A model generated the notes under the pieces. That model made no database searches. It had not been told where the DNA came from and was given only the letters and a program-made list of their open reading frames with translations. Below are positions 1 through 5,194 of a stretch of 5,756 bases of DNA, in pieces. Origin of the DNA: Chloroflexota bacterium (GTDB taxonomy: Bacteria > Chloroflexota > Dormibacteria > CF-121); the NCBI GenBank assembly GCA_005882525.1, contig VBGO01000449.1:1-5756 (forward strand), in the 5' to 3' direction. Numbering within the stretch: the stretch's first letter is position 1; each line of letters begins with the position of its first letter. Made by a program: the position numbers and the translations under genes.

Positions 1-24
1 GTGGCGGCCCGTAGCGGGCATTGT

Positions 25-30
25 GGAGGG
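25..30 (+). promoter_or_regulatory. Shine-Dalgarno GGAGGG for the GT2 gene
   Basis: GGAGGG lies 4 nt before ATG 35 and 13 nt before ATG 44, and it overlaps codons that would be read from GTG 23. It therefore favours ATG 35 as the start, although 4 nt is a tight spacing. Confidence 0.5.
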
Positions 31-34
31 TCGA

Positions 35-805
35 ATGGAAATCATGAGTAGTCCCGCCGTGGGGCAGGCGCGCTCCCGGATCTCGGTCGCTCACCGTCCA
101 TCGCCGGCGATCGACGCGGGGCAAACGATCGTGTGTCTCCCCACCTACAACGAGGCCCCGAACATCGAGGGCCTGATCGCGGCAATCCTCCGCTCCTTAC
201 CCAACGCAACGGTACTGGTCGTCGATGATGGCTCCCCAGACCATACCGGTGAGATCGTTCAGGAAGTTGGCCGGCGAAATCGTCGCGTAGAACTGCTTGC
301 CCGGCCCAGCAAACTCGGCTTGGGCACCGCCTACCTGGCCGCCATGACCTATGCGCTCGAGCGTGATTTCGAGGCCGTCATCACCATGGACGCGGACTTC
401 TCACATCCCCCGGATCGGTTGCCGGCACTGCTGGCCGCGGTTGAGGCAGGGGCGGATCTAGCGATCGGCTCGCGCTCCGTGGAGGGCGGCGCGATCCGGG
501 GCTGGAGTCTTCGAACGGCGCTCCGGCTCCGGACCCACGACGGCACTGGTGGATTTCGATGTTACCGCCGTCACGTTGTCCAATTTCTCGTGCGTAGCCG
601 AATCCGGGCGGCAGGCTATTCGGCGTTGATCGAATCGCTGGCCCTTTGCGAGCGTGCTGGCCTGCAGGTTGCGGAGGTTCCAATCACCTTCGTCGAACGA
701 GTTCAAGGCCGCTCAAAGATTTCCCGGAGGGAGATCGCTGGAGCGATCCGGACGGTTGTGCGGTTAGCCGTGAGAAAGAACCAGCCAGGCGGTCAGGTGC
801 CCTGA
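35..805 (+). CDS. GT2 glycosyltransferase, polyprenol-phosphate mannose/glucose synthase-like, with internal deletion
   Basis: This 256-residue protein resembles the DPM1/polyprenol monophosphomannose synthase branch of glycosyltransferase family 2. That branch transfers a sugar from GDP-mannose or UDP-glucose to a polyprenyl phosphate on the cytoplasmic membrane face. Visible motifs are the N-terminal strand and L-P-T-Y-N-E, the V-V-D-D-G-S-P-D nucleotide-binding segment, the metal-binding D-A-D-F-S-H-P-P (Asp119 and Asp121), G-S-R (145-147), D-G-T-G-G-F-R-C-Y (from Asp169) and V-P-I-T-F-V-E-R near the C-terminus. There is no C-terminal membrane domain. I chose ATG 35 because GGAGGG lies 4 nt upstream. 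GTG 23 and ATG 44 are alternatives, and the frame stays open to the window edge. Only 12 residues separate Trp157 from Asp169. Relatives, from memory, have about 25 there, including the S-x-x-A-N segment, so activity is doubtful. The 3' end overlaps the convergent GT-C gene by 13 bp. Family is confident; substrate is unknown. Confidence 0.88.
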   Translation: MEIMSSPAVGQARSRISVAHRPSPAIDAGQTIVCLPTYNEAPNIEGLIAAILRSLPNATVLVVDDGSPDHTGEIVQEVGRRNRRVELLARPSKLGLGTAYLAAMTYALERDFEAVITMDADFSHPPDRLPALLAAVEAGADLAIGSRSVEGGAIRGWSLRTALRLRTHDGTGGFRCYRRHVVQFLVRSRIRAAGYSALIESLALCERAGLQVAEVPITFVERVQGRSKISRREIAGAIRTVVRLAVRKNQPGGQVP

Positions 806-1884
806 CGCTGGAGCAGGCTGTAGTCACCTCGGGTAAAGACCGGCTCCCAGCCTGACGCTGGACGCGCCGCTCCGGGGCAAGCCAGGACTACGTTCGGCGA
901 GTCGACCGACCACTGACGAACGATGGTGACCTGCCGCCCATTGTCCCCGAGTGGGTAGTACGCGTAGCCCCAGAAGCAATGGGCGGCGCCGAGCGAGCGG
1001 AGGTCGGCATGGGCGTCCAGGTAGGCGGCGATGCTCAGCACGCTGTGATCGTGCCAGGTGGTCACGTACTCGCGCGTCTGCCAAATACCCAACGCGAGTG
1101 AAGCGGCGAAGATGACACTGACAAGAGCCACCGGCGCTTGCCGGGGCCATCCCAATTGCCTGGCTCGGTCAAGAAGCACATCAGCCCCATAGGCCGCCAG
1201 GAGGATGCTGCCAAGCGCCGGCAGGCACCAGTACCATCCCTCGGCATTTCCCCAGAGCCACTGGAAGCCGATGAAGCCGGCAACGAAGTAGGCAACGGGG
1301 CGAAGGCGCCCCGGAATGGCGCCCACCACGATCAATGGGATCAAGAAGGCCGAGCCGAGGGCCTTCGCCACGCCGGTCAACTGCAGAGGAGCATGGGCGT
1401 GGCTGTGCAACAGGTACTGGAATGAGGCGTGCCAGAGCCCATATCGGAGGAGGACCCAGCCACAGACAACGATGCCCGCGAGCGCCATGCCCCAGTAGAT
1501 CCGGCGCCGCGCAATCAGGTAATCGACAAAGAAGGCCAACCCCAGGAGCGCGTAGTACTCCTTCTCGAGGACGGCGACCGCGGTCACGGCGGCCGCGAGT
1601 TCGTAGCGTCCGGTGACGTAGGCCCAAATGGCAACCAGCGCGATCGTCGCGCCCAGCATGTCGAGGAACGCCAGTGAGGAGAACTGCACCAGGATCAGGT
1701 CGCAGGCGACGATGGCCCCGGCAACCCACTGCAGGACCGGCCGCACCCGCAGGCTTCGCAGGATGGCCATCACGAGCGGAATGGCCATCGCCCCCACGAT
1801 CACGTTGACCACCCGAAGGGAGGTGAGCGAGGCGGCGCCAAAATGCAGCAGAAGGGGAAAGACGGGGAAGATCGAGCCGGACAC
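793..1884 (-). CDS. GT-C membrane glycosyltransferase (GT39/ArnT/PMT_2-like), probably 5'-truncated
   Basis: From GTG at 1884-1882 this reads 363 residues of a polytopic membrane protein. GT-C enzymes of this type use polyprenyl-phosphate sugars to glycosylate proteins or lipids on the outer face of the membrane. About eight hydrophobic segments are visible, roughly at residues 25-43, 50-66, 71-90, 98-122, 129-147, 174-191, 196-211, 218-237 and 250-268. A soluble tail of about 95 residues follows, containing T-R-E-Y, W-G-Y-A-Y-Y-P-L-G and F-T-R-G-D-Y-S-L-L. This start omits the catalytic Asp-Glu motif, which is encoded just upstream in the same frame (see 1885-1980). The gene converges on the GT2 gene, a likely donor-making partner in function, with overlapping ends. 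No ribosome binding site supports GTG 1884. The family call is good, but an intact gene is unlikely. Confidence 0.75.
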   Translation of the reverse strand: MSGSIFPVFPLLLHFGAASLTSLRVVNVIVGAMAIPLVMAILRSLRVRPVLQWVAGAIVACDLILVQFSSLAFLDMLGATIALVAIWAYVTGRYELAAAVTAVAVLEKEYYALLGLAFFVDYLIARRRIYWGMALAGIVVCGWVLLRYGLWHASFQYLLHSHAHAPLQLTGVAKALGSAFLIPLIVVGAIPGRLRPVAYFVAGFIGFQWLWGNAEGWYWCLPALGSILLAAYGADVLLDRARQLGWPRQAPVALVSVIFAASLALGIWQTREYVTTWHDHSVLSIAAYLDAHADLRSLGAAHCFWGYAYYPLGDNGRQVTIVRQWSVDSPNVVLACPGAARPASGWEPVFTRGDYSLLQRQGT

Positions 1885-1980
1885 CGGATATGCGGCCGTG
1901 TGCCAGTAGGCCCCCAGGTTATGGGTGATGAAGTAGTAATAGGCCTCGTCCCCATAAGGCCCGTTATCCAGATTTTGTTT
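1885..1980 (-). other. In-frame 5' extension of the GT-C gene with catalytic motif but no standard start
   Basis: On the minus strand the GT-C frame stays open for 32 codons upstream of GTG 1884, up to a TGA at 1983-1981. It reads N-L-D-N-G-P-Y-G-D-E-A-Y-Y-Y-F and then T-H-N-L-G-A-Y-W-H. This matches the first extracytoplasmic loop of GT39-type enzymes, where the Asp-Glu pair is catalytic. The stretch is thus real coding sequence, present or former. The only conceivable start in it is CTG at 1971-1969, without a Shine-Dalgarno. None of the three minus-strand frames from 1981 to about 2100 encodes the hydrophobic helix that should precede this loop. Confidence 0.65.
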
Positions 1981-2163
1981 TCAGGCGGGACAGCGACGTG
2001 ACCGGAGACGCCACCCAGCGGCCTGAGCCGGCCTCTCCGACCGGCAGCCTGTCGACGAGCGCCGAAGGCTGCAACCGCGCAAAGGTCCTCATCAACGATC
2101 TACGCCCCTTCCAGAAACATCGACCCGACCGTCAGCGGGTTACCAAGCATACCGCGAGCGAAC

Positions 2164-2182
2164 GTTACGAGCAATGTTACGA
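2164..2182. repeat. Direct repeat GTTACGA-N5-GTTACGA, possible operator
   Basis: GTTACGA occurs at 2164-2170 and again at 2176-2182, a 12-bp period, 24 bp before the GH99-like start codon. Tandem 7-bp half-sites about one helical turn apart are the usual binding pattern of OmpR/PhoB-type regulators, although PhoB itself has an 11-bp period. An OmpR-type regulator is encoded about 2.1 kb downstream. The repeat is directly visible; its role as an operator is inference. The rest of the 1984-2205 gap holds no convincing gene and no clear sigma70 promoter. Confidence 0.4.
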
Positions 2183-2205
2183 ATCATCCACGGGGCTTTT
2201 GCGGC

Positions 2206-3429
2206 ATGGCGACCGCCTTGCCGCTCCATCGCGCCAGACTAGTGACGGGGATGAGGACTCTGGCGGTCGCCATGCTTGGCGGCTTTCTGCTTGCGCTCGC
2301 TGGCCCGTTCTCGGCTCAGCCAGCGGCGGCGGCCGGTGATGCCCGGCTTCCGCTTCGGGGCGCCTTCTATTACGAGTGGTTTCCCCAGGAATGGAACCAG
2401 GAAGGAATAAACCCCTTCACCCACTACCGCCCCTCGGCCGGTCTCTACTCATCCGACGACACCTCAGTGGTGCGACGCCATATCGCCGCCATGCAATACG
2501 GCAACATCCAGGTTGGCATCGCCTCGTGGTGGGGCTTGACCTCGCCAATCATCGATGCACGGTTCGCCCTTGCGCTGCGCAGTGCGGCAGGCACGGGATT
2601 CAAGTGGGCCATCCTCTACGAGCAGGAGGGATATAGCGACCCGACGGGCAGCCAGATCCAAGCAGACCTTACCTATATCAACACCAGGTACGGCAGCGAC
2701 CCCAGCTACCTGCGACTCAACGGCCGGCCGGTCATCTTTGTCTATTCGGCAAACAACGATGATGGCTGTGGGCTCACCGCTCGCTGGCGCCAGGGCAACA
2801 CGGTCGGCGCGTATCTCCTCTTGAAGATCTTTCCCGGTTACCAGGTATGCAGCAATCAGCCGGATGCCTGGTTCGAATATGGTCCCACGTTCCCGGCACT
2901 CACGGTTGGCACTAACACCTACGTGATTAGTCCGGGATTCTACCGGGCCGGCGAGCCCACGCCTCGCCTGGTCCGCGATCTGAATCGCTGGAAGGCCAAT
3001 ATCCGGGCCATGGTGGCCTCAGCGGCGTCGTTCCAGTTGGTAACCACCTTCAACGAGTGGGGTGAAGGCACCGCCGTCGAAAGCGCAACCGAATGGGCCA
3101 CGCCATCAGGTTTCGGCGCCTATCTCGATGCCCTGCACTACAACGGAACGACGCCAATCGCGCCGGCTCCGACGCCCCGGCCGAGCCCCAGCGTCCGCGC
3201 CAGCACCCGTGCATCGCCGGCAGCGGTAGCCACCTCCGCTCCAATGCCGGTCACGCCGTCCGCCTCCATGTCGCACCCCGCGCCATCGGCGACTTCGGGC
3301 GACTCGCTGCTTTTTGGTGCAATGCGGACCGTCCCTTTGGGCAGCGCAACCTTACCTTTCGGGCTGGCGTTTCTTGCGCTCTTGCTCTGGCTCGGCCTAC
3401 GTCTTTTGTATTGGGGCACCCGACGATGA
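2206..3429 (+). CDS. Secreted, membrane-anchored GH99/WbsX-like glycoside hydrolase
   Basis: This is a 407-residue exported protein. A signal peptide (M16-R-T-L, then a hydrophobic run, then A-A-A-A-G near residue 44) precedes a GH99-like (alpha/beta)8-barrel domain at about 50-312. Recognisable segments are F-Y-Y-E-W-F, H-Y-R-P-S, G-I-A-S-W-W-G, Y-E-Q-E-G-Y, S-P-G-F-Y and F-N-E-W-G-E-G-T. In the last, Glu284 and Glu287 match the E-W-H-E catalytic pair of GH99 endo-alpha-mannosidases. Cys188 and Cys215 are the only cysteines and may form a disulfide. A Pro/Ser/Thr/Ala-rich linker (about 315-370) leads to one transmembrane helix (about 383-402) and a G-T-R-R tail, so the enzyme should sit outside the cell, tethered by its C-terminus. 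A role in trimming or turning over an alpha-linked surface glycan is inference. ATG 2206 is the longest start; ATG 2251 gives a more typical signal peptide. Confidence 0.85.
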   Translation: MATALPLHRARLVTGMRTLAVAMLGGFLLALAGPFSAQPAAAAGDARLPLRGAFYYEWFPQEWNQEGINPFTHYRPSAGLYSSDDTSVVRRHIAAMQYGNIQVGIASWWGLTSPIIDARFALALRSAAGTGFKWAILYEQEGYSDPTGSQIQADLTYINTRYGSDPSYLRLNGRPVIFVYSANNDDGCGLTARWRQGNTVGAYLLLKIFPGYQVCSNQPDAWFEYGPTFPALTVGTNTYVISPGFYRAGEPTPRLVRDLNRWKANIRAMVASAASFQLVTTFNEWGEGTAVESATEWATPSGFGAYLDALHYNGTTPIAPAPTPRPSPSVRASTRASPAAVATSAPMPVTPSASMSHPAPSATSGDSLLFGAMRTVPLGSATLPFGLAFLALLLWLGLRLLYWGTRR

Positions 3430-3453
3430 CCCTGAGTCTTTTTACCAATTTAC

Positions 3454-3482
3454 TTGACGCTTAGGCAATCGTGTCATAGCAT
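3454..3482 (+). promoter_or_regulatory. Sigma70-type promoter upstream of the LuxR-type regulator
   Basis: TTGACG (3454-3459) and TAGCAT (3477-3482) are separated by exactly 17 bp and match the consensus at 5 of 6 and 4 of 6 positions. An AT-rich run (3437-3453), unusual in this GC-rich DNA, lies just upstream. Transcription would start near 3489, leaving a leader of about 75 nt before GTG 3565. Confidence 0.5.
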
Positions 3483-3564
3483 GTGGGCCTTCGACGGCTC
3501 GTCAGGAGAGCGCTCAGACACCCGCGCTACAGCTGAGCCCGCTTAGGGGATCGCACAAGAGGCC

Positions 3565-4210
3565 GTGGACCACCCGTCAGTTCGAGTCGTTGTTGCCGAT
3601 GGGCAGCCACTCTTCGCTGAGTGCCTTAGTGGTGCGATCGCTCGATTTCCGGGGATGGTCGTCGTTGGTTGGACGACGAGCGCTGAGCCGTTGCTGGCTT
3701 TGACCCGACACTGCAGGCCCGACGTCGTCATCGCCGACGTTCAGCTCCTTGCCCCGATGCATCCGGAAATCGGCTGCGCGATGATCCGTGACGCCTCGAG
3801 CGCCAAGGTGGTGATGCTTGGTGATCCGCGCGGCGAGCTCGAAGCCGCTAAAGACCTCGCGGCCGGCGCCGACGCCCTCTTGCGCAGGGGTTCCAGCAGC
3901 CTTCAGGAGTTGCCTCGTTGCCGGTGGGGTTTCGCGGATCATGCCCCTCGAGCCGATCGGACAACCGCAGAGTCTGACACCGCGGGAGCGCCAGGTCCTG
4001 ATCCAGGTCGCTCGTGGCGCATCCCTCACCGAGATCGCACGGGAGTGGGCGATCAGCACCAAGACGGTCCGCAACCATGTCAGCCATCTGTACGAAAAGC
4101 TGGGCGTCAAGACCCGCGCCGGCCTCGTGCTTCACGCCCTCTCCCATGGTCTCGTGGGGCCCGAAGTTATGCCCCGCCACTACCGGCTGCCGGTATTGAA
4201 TGCCAGCTAG
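3565..4210 (+). pseudogene. NarL/FixJ-family response regulator split by a frameshift
   Basis: The receiver domain is read from GTG 3565 (stop TAG at 3544 upstream), with AGAGG just before it. It covers about residues 6-116 and has Asp12, the expected phosphoacceptor Asp58 in V-I-A-D-V-Q, and G-A-D-A-L-L. After Leu116 (3910-3912) this frame becomes non-homologous and runs to 4302. The continuation is in the next frame: V-A-G-G-V-S-R-I and then a full LuxR-type HTH (3971-4153) with S-L-T-P-R-E-R-Q-V-L, E-I-A-R-E-W-A-I-S and K-T-V-R-N-H-V, ending at TAG 4208-4210. Removing one C at 3913-3914 would join the halves. The joined linker would still be several residues short, so a small non-triplet deletion is equally possible. 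The receiver is also degenerate: the second acidic residue is Gly13, the Thr/Ser position is Gly86 and the conserved Lys is Arg107. It is a decaying gene or a sequence error. The family assignment is firm. Confidence 0.85.
3941..4210 (+). CDS. Possible stand-alone LuxR-type HTH protein from the broken regulator
   Basis: If the frameshift is real, the HTH half could still be made by itself. ATG 3941 has GGTGGGG 11 nt upstream and gives 89 residues: a short lead, a complete LuxR-type DNA-binding domain at about residues 11-71, and an 18-residue tail. A receiver-less HTH of this kind would bind DNA without phosphorylation control. Nothing in the sequence proves that it is translated, and a longer start at ATG 3818 in the same frame would add a tail unlike any family. 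Confidence 0.35.
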   Translation: MPLEPIGQPQSLTPRERQVLIQVARGASLTEIAREWAISTKTVRNHVSHLYEKLGVKTRAGLVLHALSHGLVGPEVMPRHYRLPVLNAS

Positions 4211-4226
4211 GTAGCTTGTCATGGTC

Positions 4227-4243
4227 TGGGCAAGTGCCCATTT
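4227..4243 (+). terminator. Palindrome with short T run after the broken regulator
   Basis: TGGGCA and TGCCCA form a perfect 6-bp inverted repeat around AG (a 5-bp stem if the loop is four bases), followed at once by TTT. It lies 16 bp after the stop at 4210. The stem is strong but the T run is only three bases, so it could be a weak intrinsic terminator or a dimer-binding operator near the next promoter. Confidence 0.35.
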
Positions 4244-4269
4244 ACAAACGACGGAGCGTTACCAAGAAT
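4241..4269 (+). promoter_or_regulatory. Promoter-like pair upstream of the OmpR-type regulator
   Basis: TTTACA (4241-4246) and AAGAAT (4264-4269) are 17 bp apart and match sigma70 boxes at 5 and 4 of 6 positions. The inverted repeat GCGTT (4256-4260) and AACGC (4273-4277) brackets the -10 box, where a repressor or the regulator itself could act. The leader would be about 60 nt. Confidence 0.38.
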
Positions 4270-4337
4270 GTCAACGCATCGCGACGTTTGGTCAGTAGGT
4301 AGCGGGTTTCGCCACAGAGGGGTAAACGGGGACGGCG

Positions 4338-5093
4338 GTGGCAATCATTCTGGCACTCGACACCGACCGGCTTCACCTTGGCCTCCTCGGCTTTCTCCTC
4401 AAGCAGGATCGGCACGAACTCTGCCAGACGGTCGATCCCGAGGGCGCCTTGAGCGTTCTGCGGAACAAGTTTGTTGACCTGGTCATCGTCGAGCCGGCCC
4501 TGCCCGGCCATGACGGTTACGCGGTGTGCCGCCAGATTCGCGAGCGGGATCCCGACGTGCCCCTGATGATCGTCTCCGAACGTGCGGCCGAGGCGCAGGT
4601 TGTCCAGGGCCTGCGGACGGTGGCCGATGACTATGTGACCAAGCCGATTTCCCCGCATTACTTCCTCGCCCGGGTTCATGCGCTCCTCCGCCGGTCGAAC
4701 ATGCATCCCCATGCGGCTGCGGATGAGATCCTCACGTCCGGGGAAATCGAATTGAACTTGCTCCAGATGCAGGCGATCATCAATAACCGGCCAATTCCAC
4801 TGACGCCCCGAGAGCTTTGGCTGCTCCACACCTTGATGAGCAACGTCGGTCGGGTTTTGGGCCGCGAGCAATTGATGCGGCTTGCCTGGGGCGAGCAGTT
4901 CATGGGCGGCGCCAAATCCATCGACGTGTGCATCCAGCGGATCCGTAAGAAGATTTGCCCACAGCTGCGTAAGGGCCCATTCATTGAAGCCGTGCGCGGA
5001 TTCGGTTACCAGCTGGGCGTCCCAAGAGATCCGATCACGCCCCAGCCGGTGGCGGCCCGCTCGGATCTGTCGGCCTCGCTTCTGCCGGCCTAA
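4338..5093 (+). CDS. OmpR/PhoB-family response regulator with Glu in place of the phosphoacceptor Asp
   Basis: This is a 251-residue two-domain transcription factor started at GTG 4338, with GGGGA (4328-4332) five bases upstream. The receiver spans about residues 2-118. The acidic pocket is L-D-T-D (Asp8, Asp10), the Thr/Ser position is Ser80, and Lys102 sits in D-D-Y-V-T-K-P. The phosphoacceptor position in D-L-V-I-V-E-P-A-L-P is Glu52 (codon GAG at 4491), not Asp. The C-terminal winged helix (about 133-227) has L-T-P-R-E-L, R-E-Q-L, the recognition-helix segment S-I-D-V-C-I-Q-R-I-R-K-K-I and the wing R-G-F-G-Y-Q-L. A 24-residue tail follows, somewhat longer than is usual. Glu can mimic phospho-Asp in some receivers, so the protein may be constitutively active or controlled by something other than a kinase. 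No kinase gene is adjacent. It lies 101 bp before the sugar-phosphate transferase gene, which it may regulate (inference). Confidence 0.92.
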   Translation: MAIILALDTDRLHLGLLGFLLKQDRHELCQTVDPEGALSVLRNKFVDLVIVEPALPGHDGYAVCRQIRERDPDVPLMIVSERAAEAQVVQGLRTVADDYVTKPISPHYFLARVHALLRRSNMHPHAAADEILTSGEIELNLLQMQAIINNRPIPLTPRELWLLHTLMSNVGRVLGREQLMRLAWGEQFMGGAKSIDVCIQRIRKKICPQLRKGPFIEAVRGFGYQLGVPRDPITPQPVAARSDLSASLLPA

Positions 5094-5122
5094 GGGCCTT
5101 CTTCGACCGCCCCGCGCACCTG

Positions 5123-5136
5123 TAACAACACTGTTA
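5123..5136. repeat. Inverted repeat TAACA-N4-TGTTA upstream of the phosphoglycosyl transferase
   Basis: TAACA (5123-5127) and TGTTA (5132-5136) form a perfect 14-bp dyad in the 101-bp gap before the sugar-phosphate transferase, 58 bp ahead of its start. A second short dyad, CCGGA (5146-5150) and TCCGG (5158-5162), follows. Both are small. An operator role is plausible for the first because it is AT-rich against a GC-rich background. I see no clear promoter boxes here. Confidence 0.3.
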
Positions 5137-5194
5137 TCCGGCTCCCCGGAGTTCGTGTCCGGAACGATACTCCCTCTTCCTAGAGTCGGTCCTC

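Noticed and set aside
1..11. GTGGCGGCCCG at 1-11 repeated at 5049-5059
   Set aside because: It is an 11-mer of common high-GC codons, one copy inside the OmpR-type gene; no sign of an attachment site or duplication.
1..34. Tail of an upstream gene
   Set aside because: Stops occur at 12-14 and 49-51 in two frames, but too few codons are visible to tell whether either ends a real gene.
801..862. 12-bp direct repeat CCTGACGCTGGA at 801-812 and 851-862
   Set aside because: Both copies lie in the tail codons of the GT genes, with no flanking structure; probably chance or a tiny duplication without function.
1998..2339. 113-codon plus-strand frame overlapping the GH99-like start
   Set aside because: The low-complexity, charged product has no domain and runs into the signal peptide region of a clear gene in another frame.
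3410..3443. T run (3439-3443) after the GH99-like gene as an intrinsic terminator
   Set aside because: No convincing stem precedes it; the AT-rich stretch fits better as an upstream promoter element.
3512..3538. GCTCAG / CTGAGC inverted repeat in the leader of the LuxR-type gene, as a riboswitch or attenuator
   Set aside because: It has only 6 bp of stem around a 15-nt loop, with no terminator T run and no known riboswitch motif.
3905..3925. Programmed ribosomal frameshift in the LuxR-type regulator
   Set aside because: There is no slippery heptamer, no internal Shine-Dalgarno spaced for a shift and no strong following hairpin; mutation or sequence error is simpler.
3913..4302. Continuation of the receiver frame past the frameshift
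   Set aside because: The Arg/Pro/Asp-rich product matches nothing, while the next frame encodes a textbook LuxR HTH over the same bases.
4242..4871. 209-codon open frame on the minus strand
   Set aside because: It is antisense to the OmpR-type regulator and covers its promoter; there are no recognisable motifs.
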